From contig NZ_SKCD01000011.1 of the NCBI RefSeq assembly GCF_006542765.1, forward strand, positions 310,001 to 374,000: a DNA stretch of 64,000 bases, given 5' to 3'. Each line of letters begins with the position of its first letter. Position 1 is the first letter of the stretch. The position numbers were made by a program, and so were the translations under genes. The notes under the pieces are model-generated. The model did no database searches and was not told where the DNA came from. It was given only the letters and a program-made list of their open reading frames with translations. Positions 8,519-16,104 of the stretch are shown here, piece after piece. The DNA is from Paenibacillus luteus (lineage in GTDB: Bacteria; Bacillota; Bacilli; Paenibacillales; Paenibacillaceae).

Positions 8519-9331
8519 CTACTCCTTTTGGCAGTCTGAACATACGAATGCTTTTCGTCCGGAGACATCAATTTTCGCAATTATGCCGCCGCAGCGCGGG
8601 CAAACCTCACCTTCACGGTCATAAACTTGAAAATGACCACGGTGCCCCCCCGTCAAGCTATCACCTACGGAAAATACATGCTCTCCCGCTCCGCCTGCTG
8701 AAATCGCTTCCTTTAACACTTTATGCATCGCTTCATATAGGCGTTCCCAGGTTTCACGCTCAAATACAGGGATTTTAGCGTCAGGGCGTAAGCCGGCTGC
8801 ATAGCAAACTTCATCCGAGTAGGCCGCTCCGATACCGGAAAGAACATTTTGATCCATTAAAGCTGATTTTATCGCCCCGCGTTTTTTGGCAAAGCGCGAG
8901 ATGAAACGATCAATAGTCAGCCGTTTGTCCAAAGCATCGTATCCGAAACGCCCAAGTTTTTCTTCGACTTCTCTTACTGTAAGCAGTTGAAGTTCATCCG
9001 ATCGCAGGCCAACAAAATATAGCTCATTCTCGCCAAACTTTAACGTGACTTGAGCAGCTCGATCTGGTTTATCAGTTTCATTGCCCTTATACAAATAAGC
9101 CCCTTGCCCCAAGCGGAGCAATAGACGCTTGCCATTATCCAAATGAAACAACAGATGCAATCCCCGGCGTTCCACGAACCATAATACTTTCCCAATGACA
9201 TCCCGCTGAATTTGATCTTCACTCGCTTGAAACGATTTCGCGCTTGATATCTCGATACCGGTAATTTGAGCTCCTGCGAATTGGTCCGCAATCAAAGCCC
9301 GATAGATATCCAGTTCCGGCAGTTCCTGCAT
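8519..9331 (-). CDS. Fpg/Nei family DNA glycosylase (atypical N-terminus)
   Basis: Base-excision repair glycosylase/AP lyase homologue of 270 residues. The N-terminus reads MQELPELDIYR. Canonical Fpg/Nei proteins begin MPELPE or MPEGPE and use Pro2 as the nucleophile; here residue 2 is Gln, while the following Glu is kept. A helix-two-turn-helix region reads LMDQNVLSGIGAAYSDE, with Ala where Fpg has the conserved Asn of GIGN. The C-terminal zinc finger has CPRCGG and CSDCQ with GRK before the second pair. The ATG is preceded by AGGAAG at suitable distance and no in-frame alternative restores Pro2. It may have lost lyase activity or belong to a divergent subfamily. It lies downstream of the NagD-like gene. 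Confidence 0.82.
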   Translation of the reverse strand: MQELPELDIYRALIADQFAGAQITGIEISSAKSFQASEDQIQRDVIGKVLWFVERRGLHLLFHLDNGKRLLLRLGQGAYLYKGNETDKPDRAAQVTLKFGENELYFVGLRSDELQLLTVREVEEKLGRFGYDALDKRLTIDRFISRFAKKRGAIKSALMDQNVLSGIGAAYSDEVCYAAGLRPDAKIPVFERETWERLYEAMHKVLKEAISAGGAGEHVFSVGDSLTGGHRGHFQVYDREGEVCPRCGGIIAKIDVSGRKAFVCSDCQKE

Positions 9332-9367
9332 GTAGTTTCTCTTCCTTCCTATGTTCTCCGTTGTAGC

Positions 9368-10180
9368 TTATATCTCTCTGTTGTCAGATATATACGAACG
9401 AAGCTTTTCTAAGTTTTCAATAACTGTTGTAGGCTTGCATCCCGCTTGCTCGATATAAAAATCCATATTATCAGCAGTCGTTAGACCAGTCAGAACAAGA
9501 ATGGTACCACATCCTGCGTTTTCACCGAATGCAATATCTGTAGCCATATTGTCGCCAATAACCCACACTTCGTCTGCCTTTAAACCAATTTCTCTTAAAG
9601 AATAATCCATTAATATTGAAGAAGGTTTGCCAATCAATATCGGCTCCTTCCCCCCTGCTGCCTTCAGCATGGCACCAATGGAACCTGCTCCCGGAATAAG
9701 TCCGTCGCTGGATGGAAGCAGCAAATCAGGATTCGTCATAACAAAGGTTGCTCCGCTGTGGATGTAACGGACGGCTTTGGTTAAACGTTCATAGGTGAAT
9801 GAACGGTCAATCCCTTGTAGTACAAAATCCGGCTGGTCTTCCGTAATAACCAAACCTGCATCCTGCACAGCCTTCCGGAGTCCTTCCTCCCCTACTACAA
9901 ACACAGCCGCACCTGGATGAAGGGTGGAAATATGTTCAGCAGCTGCTTGCGCTGAGGTACAAACATCATCTGCTGCCGCGTCAATTCCCATTTGCAACAA
10001 GCGGTTCGCTACCTCTTTCGGTGTTGCTGATGAGTTGTTCGTTACAAAACGAAATGGCAGCTTGATTTCACGCAAATAAGCAATCAGCGCATCTGCGCCT
10101 TGAATACGATGTGTACCGTGATAAAGCGTTCCATCGAGATCAATGAGCAATCCGCGCATGGGTTGTTTGTTTTCTGTCAT
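9368..10180 (-). CDS. HAD superfamily phosphatase, NagD/YutF type
   Basis: Cytoplasmic phosphohydrolase of about 270 residues, HAD class IIA. Motif I is LLIDLDGTLYHG (nucleophile and general acid Asp). Motif II is FVTNNSS. The lysine of motif III is in ILIGKPS, and motif IV is VIGDNMATDI. A C2 cap lies between motifs II and III. Relatives dephosphorylate nucleotides or sugar phosphates; the substrate here is unknown. The ATG at 10180 is chosen over 10210 because GGGAGGA lies 8 nt upstream. It is about 140 bp downstream of mrfB on the same strand and may be read through from it. Confidence 0.88.
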   Translation of the reverse strand: MTENKQPMRGLLIDLDGTLYHGTHRIQGADALIAYLREIKLPFRFVTNNSSATPKEVANRLLQMGIDAAADDVCTSAQAAAEHISTLHPGAAVFVVGEEGLRKAVQDAGLVITEDQPDFVLQGIDRSFTYERLTKAVRYIHSGATFVMTNPDLLLPSSDGLIPGAGSIGAMLKAAGGKEPILIGKPSSILMDYSLREIGLKADEVWVIGDNMATDIAFGENAGCGTILVLTGLTTADNMDFYIEQAGCKPTTVIENLEKLRSYISDNREI

Positions 10181-10318
10181 TGCTTTGATCCTCCCGAGCG
10201 TTATCGGCAATAACTGTCAAGTTGAGGCTCGGTATCTAGTTTCAATTAAATAGCGAACTCAACACATAGCCCATCAACGAATAGAATAACGCTTCTTCCC
10301 TATTTTGAGACTGCACGT

Positions 10319-11623
10319 TTATTGGATGTGTTTCTCCTGCTTGCGGCGCAGCCGGGTAATTCGGTTCCGCAGTGCTTCAAGCTCTGCCCGTTTCTTACTG
10401 TCTCGCTTTGTCAACATCGAATGAGTCATCGCCTGTTCAAATGCCTGATTCGCGTGCCCTAACGCCGATTCGAAATCTTTGACCTTATGCTCGTAATACA
10501 TGGCAAGCTCAATACTAGCCTCATTGGCAGCCGAATTGTAATTCGAAGAAGAATGAATAATGGCCTTCTGCCACAATAACACAGCACGATCCCAATTTCC
10601 AGCCTTCTTATCACGCGCTGCGAGCATGAGCAACGTAGATGGCTTCGCATCATCTGCTTCTGTCGCCATATGAAAAAGTCGTTCGGAGAGTTTGTTTCTA
10701 TCCATACGTTCCAGCCATAATCCCGTACGAACCATCTCCTCGGGCTCATCTGGCAGTGGGATATACTCTTCAATATTTCCGCTTAACAAATGGCCAAACC
10801 GAACGGCCAAGCAGGCTAACGAAAGCATATCCGTTTCATTATGTTGAAAAACGCCCTCAAGAGGTGATGGATCACCAGTAGCCAGATACTGAAAATAAAG
10901 CTGGGGAGCCAAAGAACCTGGCACATCATCCTTACGGTGAATGCCGAGTCGCTCCTCCTCCACATGACTAAGTCTGCATGAAACAAGCGTATTGCGCCAA
11001 ATCGATCTGGCAGGATGCAAAAAATCCAGCTGCATCGGTTCCCATATTTTCCGGCTAAGCCCGTTCATAATAAATCGGTTTTGTACAAGCGGCCAATCAA
11101 ACGTTTTGCCGTTGTAGGTTGCCAAGTAAGCATAATGCTGAAACTTCTCAGCCATATACACCAGCATCGCCCGCTCCTCGGCGGGATGTCTGATCAAGGT
11201 CTGTTCAATAACAAATTGCTCCTTCGACATATAGCCTATGCCAATCATGAACGGAACGTTACCCGCGCCTACGCCAAGTCCCGTTGTCTCAAGGTCAAGG
11301 AACAAAATCTGCTCAGCCGATATCAGATCGATAGGATGAAAAGCTGTTAGTCCGGCAGCAGCCTCACTCAGTTCCCCAAGAGAATGCAGGCCATGGCGAA
11401 AATCAACAGGATAAACAATCCTTCTCATAAGAAAGCTACCCTCTTCGTTTCGGTGTAGCTTGACACCAAAGGTTTCCCAAACCGGTGAAAGCTGCTCTTC
11501 CTCTGGCTCTTCCAAAACAGAAGCTGTTGCTTCCATGCTTGAAGGAATTGGTTCCAGAGTGGCCTTATCCTTGTCTCCACTTTCCCCTCTTAATCGGTTC
11601 ATTCTATCGCGCATACCGCTCAT
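10319..11623 (-). CDS. mrfB: RNase H-like DEDD exonuclease, MrfB (YprB)
   Basis: Predicted 3'-5' exonuclease partner of the MrfA helicase, 434 residues. The ribonuclease H-like domain (about 110-290) has ILFLDLETTGLG (first Asp-Glu pair), LATYNGKTFDWPLV and HNETDMLSLACLA, the expected acidic residues of a DEDD fold. The C-terminal part (about 300-434) is helical with TPR-like repeats. The start codon overlaps the mrfA stop by 4 nt (ATGA), with GGAGGG upstream, so the two are translationally coupled. In Bacillus subtilis the same pair repairs mitomycin C crosslinks independently of UvrABC. The function is taken from that homology and the conserved order. Confidence 0.85.
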   Translation of the reverse strand: MSGMRDRMNRLRGESGDKDKATLEPIPSSMEATASVLEEPEEEQLSPVWETFGVKLHRNEEGSFLMRRIVYPVDFRHGLHSLGELSEAAAGLTAFHPIDLISAEQILFLDLETTGLGVGAGNVPFMIGIGYMSKEQFVIEQTLIRHPAEERAMLVYMAEKFQHYAYLATYNGKTFDWPLVQNRFIMNGLSRKIWEPMQLDFLHPARSIWRNTLVSCRLSHVEEERLGIHRKDDVPGSLAPQLYFQYLATGDPSPLEGVFQHNETDMLSLACLAVRFGHLLSGNIEEYIPLPDEPEEMVRTGLWLERMDRNKLSERLFHMATEADDAKPSTLLMLAARDKKAGNWDRAVLLWQKAIIHSSSNYNSAANEASIELAMYYEHKVKDFESALGHANQAFEQAMTHSMLTKRDSKKRAELEALRNRITRLRRKQEKHIQ

Positions 11624-13905
11624 CGAATACCCTCCGCTTCATTCAGCAGCTCCAATGCCTGCTGCTTGCCCAGCAGTCCAACCTCTTCGATTGGGCCCAC
11701 GCAGGCTGGACAGCCGCTTAAGCAGGAACAGCCCCGAATTAAGGATTTAGCTTGCCGAATAAGATCGTCATGGACCTCAAACAATCGTTCACTAAGCCCA
11801 ATGCCGCCTGGGTATCGATCATAGAAATAGATGGTTGGCTTCTGCGTGTGAACGGCTTTGACCTGAGGCACTACTCTTATATCAAAGGGATCGCACATTA
11901 AATAGAGAGGTGCAATATGAACGAGCACGTTCGCAATGCCAAGCAAGGCAAACTGCATTTCGTTCTTGCTTTTGCGCGCGGCTGCTTCCTCACTGAAGGA
12001 GAACCAGTAGCCGCTCGTATGCAGCTCTTCTTCAGGCAAATGAATCGGACCTGAGCCAATATTTTCGTGGGTGCGCAGCTTTATTTTTTTGAAAATAGTT
12101 GGCTTCGCATTGACCGTGAGCTCGCCGTATTGCCGAATAAGATCACCAGACTCACGTTCCTTATCTACATACAGCACCTTAAGCTCTACTGCCAAATTTG
12201 CATCTGTATAATAATCTACGCTAACCTCTCGAACATACGCTTTTTTCTCCGGATAGTCCAGCTTCTCAACCTGATACTGCACACCTTCATGAATATAGAT
12301 CGCTTCTTCATGAATCAGAGTCGGAGCGCTAAAGCGGTCGACCTCTCCAAGCACTCGACTGCCGCTAGTATTGTCTATAATTACAAAGTTCTCCTGTGCT
12401 GCTGAACGAAGTGAAATATTATGGGCGGGAAAGGATTGCTCCATCCAAAACCAACGATTGCCGGCTTTGTGAAGTACCTTCTCCTCCACCAAAAATTCCA
12501 TCATGTCTGCGAGCGACTCTGAACCGAATGTATCGCCAACCTCAAAGGGCAGCTCGTAAGCCGCACATTTCACATGATCAATTAGCACAAGCAAATTATC
12601 AGGATGGATTAACGCCCGCTCCGGCGGCCGATTAAAGAAAAAGTCCGGATTTTGAATCATGTATTGATCCAAAGGGTTGCTGCTGGCGACCATAAAAGTA
12701 ATCGAGCTCTCTTGTCTTCTTCCAGCTCGTCCGGATTGCTGCCAAGTGCTCGCAATTGTACCCGGGTATCCATTCAGCACACAGGCTTGAAGCTGACCGA
12801 TATCAATGCCGAGCTCCAGCGCATTCGTACTGACAACTCCGCGTATTTCCCCTGACCGCAGGCCGCGCTCAATCTCCCTGCGCAGCTTAGGCAAATAGCC
12901 GCCGCGATAGCCCCGAATCGATTTGTCATTAATTTTGTCACGGATCAGCTCCTGCAAATAAGTAAGCAGCAGCTCGACACGAACCCGGCTGCGAGCGAAT
13001 ACGATCGTCTGTACGCCTTGTTTAAGCAGCAAGCCAGCGAGCTTCCGTGTTTCCAGCACACTGCTGCGACGGATACCAAGCTGCTTGTTGACAACAGGCG
13101 GATTGTAGAAGACAAAATGCTTCTCCCCCATCGGCGCTCCGTTATTGTCAACGAGACTGACCTTCTCCCCAATGAGACGCTCTGCATGCTCCTGCGGATT
13201 ATCAATCGTTGCGGAAGCGCAAATAAACTGCGGGTTGGATCCATAAAATTTACAAATTCGTTTCAAACGCCGAATCACATTCGCAACATGGCTTCCGAAT
13301 ACGCCTCGATAAGCATGTACCTCATCGATAACGATAAATTTTATATTTTCAAACAGCTTGACCCATTTGGTATGATGCGGCAAAATCGCCGAGTGCAGCA
13401 TATCGGGATTCGTAACGACAATATGGCCAGCATTTCTAATTGCCGTTCGTACGGTAGGCGGCGTATCTCCGTCATACGTATGCGTTTTGATGCCAACATC
13501 CATTAAATCGGCGAGTGCTTGAAGTTCCGCCACTTGATCCTGCGCGAGTGCCTTTGTCGGGAACAAATAGAGCGCTCTTCCCTCCTCGTTTTCTAACAAG
13601 GATTGCATGACCGGCAAATTGTAGCAAAGCGTCTTTCCAGAAGCTGTCGGGGTTACCGCTACGACATGATGTCCCGCCCGCGCCGCCCGGTAGGCTTCCG
13701 CCTGATGCGTATATAATTCGCTGATTCCTCGGGAACGCAGCGCTTCCTTCCATGCATGGTGCAGTCCGTCAGGCAGCGGTGCGGTTCGCGCCTCACGTGG
13801 AGCAAGGGTTCTCCAGTGCGTCACATTGTCCATAATCTCGGTATTTTGCCGCACCTGCTCCAACCACTCCTCCAAGCCGGAGGTTTTACCCGTAAACCGG
13901 TTCAT
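11620..13905 (-). CDS. mrfA: DEAD/DEAH-box helicase with DUF1998, MrfA (YprA)
   Basis: Superfamily 2 DNA helicase of about 761 residues for interstrand-crosslink repair. Motifs in order: Walker A VTPTASGKTLC, PTKALAQDQ (Ia), DEVH (II), CASATIDNP (III), the helicase C region TNALELGIDIG (V) and QQSGRAGRR (VI). The C-terminal DUF1998 region carries a four-Cys cluster (GCSCLSGCPACVG). The ATG at 13905 is chosen over an upstream frame to 13974 because GGGAGTGGGACGG precedes it and because the longer frame would start inside the promoter. It forms an operon with mrfB. Two LexA-like boxes cover the promoter, suggesting SOS induction. Confidence 0.88.
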   Translation of the reverse strand: MNRFTGKTSGLEEWLEQVRQNTEIMDNVTHWRTLAPREARTAPLPDGLHHAWKEALRSRGISELYTHQAEAYRAARAGHHVVAVTPTASGKTLCYNLPVMQSLLENEEGRALYLFPTKALAQDQVAELQALADLMDVGIKTHTYDGDTPPTVRTAIRNAGHIVVTNPDMLHSAILPHHTKWVKLFENIKFIVIDEVHAYRGVFGSHVANVIRRLKRICKFYGSNPQFICASATIDNPQEHAERLIGEKVSLVDNNGAPMGEKHFVFYNPPVVNKQLGIRRSSVLETRKLAGLLLKQGVQTIVFARSRVRVELLLTYLQELIRDKINDKSIRGYRGGYLPKLRREIERGLRSGEIRGVVSTNALELGIDIGQLQACVLNGYPGTIASTWQQSGRAGRRQESSITFMVASSNPLDQYMIQNPDFFFNRPPERALIHPDNLLVLIDHVKCAAYELPFEVGDTFGSESLADMMEFLVEEKVLHKAGNRWFWMEQSFPAHNISLRSAAQENFVIIDNTSGSRVLGEVDRFSAPTLIHEEAIYIHEGVQYQVEKLDYPEKKAYVREVSVDYYTDANLAVELKVLYVDKERESGDLIRQYGELTVNAKPTIFKKIKLRTHENIGSGPIHLPEEELHTSGYWFSFSEEAAARKSKNEMQFALLGIANVLVHIAPLYLMCDPFDIRVVPQVKAVHTQKPTIYFYDRYPGGIGLSERLFEVHDDLIRQAKSLIRGCSCLSGCPACVGPIEEVGLLGKQQALELLNEAEGIR

Positions 13906-13922
13906 GACCGTCCCACTCCCAT

Positions 13923-13974
13923 CAAACATTTGTTTGTTTATTTTCATTTTACAGAATACATGTTCGTGCTGCAA
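13923..13974 (-). promoter_or_regulatory. mrfA promoter with two LexA-like boxes
   Basis: On the minus strand -35 TTGCAG (13969-13974) and -10 TAAAAT (13946-13951) are 17 bp apart. CGAACATGTATTCT (13953-13966) lies in the spacer and matches the Bacillus LexA consensus CGAACRNRYGTTYG at 12 of 14 positions. CAAACAAATGTTTG (13923-13936) lies just downstream of -10 and matches at 13 of 14. The placement fits repression by LexA. Confidence 0.7.
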
Positions 13975-14113
13975 TTTTAATTTGCTAAAAATCCCGCAAT
14001 GCTGCGAATTGACAGCTAATTAGGGAAACGTTATAGTAATTTCAGCTTCATTATTTAGAAGATTGTCTAAGTATCTAATTCCTTTATAGGTGAACTTGGA
14101 AAGGATGGGTTAA

Positions 14114-14407
14114 ATGACCATCAACTTTGCTTTCAAAGCACTATCCGATCCCACTAGACGCATCATTTTGGATTTACTAAGAGAACGTGACCTGACCGCT
14201 GGAGAAATTGCCGAACACTTTCAGATGACCAAACCGAGCATCTCCCACCATCTCAATATATTGAAGCAAGCGGAACTCGTTATCGATCAACGCAACGGGC
14301 AGCACATTTGTTATTCGCTCAAGACCAGCGTGTTCCAGGATATAACGAACTGGATCGTCTCCTTTCAGCAGATTAAAACCGAAAGGCAGGAAAGGCATGA
14401 AAGCTAG
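14114..14407 (+). CDS. ArsR-family repressor, SdpR-like
   Basis: Winged-helix transcriptional repressor of 97 residues. It opens INFAFKALSDPTRRIILDLL, the signature start of the SdpR/ArsR family, followed by the recognition helix region MTKPSISHHLNILKQAELV and a wing (RNGQHICYSL). It has no metal-binding Cys pair such as ELCVC, so it is unlikely to sense metals. A GGAAAGG ribosome binding site precedes the ATG. The reading frame overlaps the next gene by 11 nt. In B. subtilis SdpR is sequestered at the membrane by SdpI bound to toxin, which relieves repression of its own operon; the same logic is likely here. Confidence 0.88.
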   Translation: MTINFAFKALSDPTRRIILDLLRERDLTAGEIAEHFQMTKPSISHHLNILKQAELVIDQRNGQHICYSLKTSVFQDITNWIVSFQQIKTERQERHES

Positions 14408-15008
14408 CCTATTATCTTGGACCTTCATTGCGCTCGCCATAGCGGCGAGTATCATCAGCTATCCCGATCTTCCTGAACAAATGGCTATTCACTGGAATAT
14501 GAGTAATGAAATTGACGGACTAGCGCACAAAGCCTTTGCTCTACTTCTGCTTCCTGCACTTATGGTCATATTGATTGTGGTTCTTCCCAGAAAACAAAAC
14601 TATTTAAAACACAAAAAAGCAATGATGATTATGCAAAATGTTATTCTTTTTTCCCTTCTTGTCTTGCATAGCATGACCATTGCTTTCGGTTACGGAGTGG
14701 AAATCAACATCGTTAAGATTGTGCTGCCCATGGTTGGCATTCTACTTGCAGTAACTGGGATATACATGCCGCGATTCGAGCCAAACAGCTACATTGGCAT
14801 CAAAACAAACCAAACGCTCTCAAGCGAGGCCATATGGATAAAAACACATCAAGGAGCCGCGAAGTTTTTTGTCATAGGCGGGTTAATCATGATCCCCGCG
14901 GGTTTCCTGCCCACTCCATTGCCAATGATCGGTTTTTTCACTATCATTGTCATCATTGTTCTCGCTTCTGCTTTTCTAGCATTTCATTATGGCAAGGACA
15001 ACAAATAA
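14397..15008 (+). CDS. SdpI-family membrane immunity/signalling protein
   Basis: Multi-pass membrane protein of 203 residues. A DUF1648 region at the N-terminus (DLPEQMAIHWNMSNEIDG) is followed by an SdpI domain with YIGIKTNQTLSSEAIWIKTH, a family hallmark. About six hydrophobic segments are seen. In B. subtilis SdpI gives immunity to the SdpC killing factor and signals through SdpR. No sdpA, sdpB or sdpC is present in this window, so it may protect against toxin made elsewhere or by other cells. It is translationally coupled to the SdpR-like gene and is followed by a strong terminator. Confidence 0.86.
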   Translation: MKASLLSWTFIALAIAASIISYPDLPEQMAIHWNMSNEIDGLAHKAFALLLLPALMVILIVVLPRKQNYLKHKKAMMIMQNVILFSLLVLHSMTIAFGYGVEINIVKIVLPMVGILLAVTGIYMPRFEPNSYIGIKTNQTLSSEAIWIKTHQGAAKFFVIGGLIMIPAGFLPTPLPMIGFFTIIVIIVLASAFLAFHYGKDNK

Positions 15009-15013
15009 TCAAC

Positions 15014-15050
15014 AAAAAAACGCGGGGGAAACAGTCCCTCGCGTTTTTTT
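15014..15050. terminator. Bidirectional rho-independent terminator
   Basis: CGCGGGGGA (15021-15029) pairs with TCCCTCGCG (15035-15043) with one G-U pair. An A-run precedes and a T-run follows, so it can terminate the sdpRI-like operon on the plus strand and rnz on the minus strand. Confidence 0.9.
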
Positions 15051-15065
15051 GTTCAAATTACATTC

Positions 15066-15998
15066 TTACCCTCTGCGTTTAACTTCCACATTGAGCAGAT
15101 CCGTAGCAGCGATAACATTCGGAAAATGGGCAGCTGCCTCAGCTTCTAATTGACTTAAATCCTCGTTACTGTATCGTCCGCTAAAATGGGTCATCACAAG
15201 CTGCAGCGTTCCGGCTTGAGCAGCGGTTTGTGCTGCTTCGGCCGTGGTGCAATGACCGAACTCATGGGCCTTCTCCTCCATTCCAGCGGCGAAGGTTGCT
15301 TCGTGAACAAGCAAATCAGCTCCCATCGCCAGACGCAGCGCGTTCCCGCATGGCTTCGTATCTCCAAGTATTGTGATTACTCTGCCAATATGCGCGGGTC
15401 CTGTCACATCTTCAGGCTGTATTATGACGCCAGAAGGCGACGTAATGGCATGCCCCTTCTTAACCTTACCATATAACGGACCAGCCTCTACGCCAAGCTC
15501 CTTCAGCTTATGAACGAGCAGCTTTCCAGGTTGGTCCTTCTCAGTGACACGGTAACCGAAGCTGACTACGCGATGATCGAGCATTGCTACCTCAACCTGA
15601 AAGCAATCATCCTCAAAAATAATGCCTTCATCGCCCGTCAATTCATGAATAACCAGCTCATAATCAAGGCGAGTAGCGCTTACATCAAAAATCGTTTCGA
15701 TATACGATTTGATCCCTACGGGTCCGTATAGCTGAACAGGCGTAACGCCACCGTCAAACGAACGGCTGCTTAACAAACCAGGCAAGCCATAAATGTGATC
15801 GCCATGCAAATGAGTAATAAACACAACCTCCAGCTTGTTAAGCTTCAGTGGCGTGTGCATGATCTGGTGCTGAGTAGCCTCCCCTGCATCAAAAAGCCAC
15901 CAATTGCAATCCGGTTCAGGCAGCTTCAGTGCCACAGCCGTTACATTCCTATACTTGGAAGGCCTTCCGGCCCCAGTACCCAAAAACCACATTTTCAT
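15066..15998 (-). CDS. rnz: Ribonuclease Z
   Basis: Metallo-beta-lactamase-fold endonuclease that trims tRNA precursors at the 3' end, 310 residues. Starting at the ATG at 15998 (MKMWFLGTGAG), the zinc motif THLHGDH places His63, His65, Asp67 and His68, matching B. subtilis RNase Z numbering. This supports the start over the in-frame GTG at 16008-16010. The GATGAGGTG ribosome binding site lies 9 nt before this ATG. Other ligands are seen in MLDHRVVSFGYR, ILGDTKPC and MTHFSGRY. The protein has the usual length and probably acts as a dimer. It lies downstream of metH on the same strand. Confidence 0.93.
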   Translation of the reverse strand: MKMWFLGTGAGRPSKYRNVTAVALKLPEPDCNWWLFDAGEATQHQIMHTPLKLNKLEVVFITHLHGDHIYGLPGLLSSRSFDGGVTPVQLYGPVGIKSYIETIFDVSATRLDYELVIHELTGDEGIIFEDDCFQVEVAMLDHRVVSFGYRVTEKDQPGKLLVHKLKELGVEAGPLYGKVKKGHAITSPSGVIIQPEDVTGPAHIGRVITILGDTKPCGNALRLAMGADLLVHEATFAAGMEEKAHEFGHCTTAEAAQTAAQAGTLQLVMTHFSGRYSNEDLSQLEAEAAAHFPNVIAATDLLNVEVKRRG

Positions 15999-16050
15999 GT
16001 TCTGATTCACCTCATCCTATCAGCACTTGCAATTGCCCATTTGAAACGAA

Positions 16051-16090
16051 GAGCCCTCTCAAGCTCGGTAATCCGAACGCTCAAGGGCTC
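16051..16090 (-). terminator. Terminator-like hairpin after metH
   Basis: GAGCCCT (16051-16057) pairs with AGGGCTC (16084-16090) around an imperfect inner stem closed by CGG/CCG. The minus-strand tail is TTCGTTTC, a weak T-run. It probably terminates metH transcription before rnz. Confidence 0.5.
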
Positions 16091-16104
16091 CTTTTCATTA
16101 TAAC

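Noticed and set aside
13018..13506. 162-codon plus-strand frame opposite mrfA
   Set aside because: The minus strand encodes helicase motifs over the whole stretch; the antisense frame has no homology pattern or translation signal.
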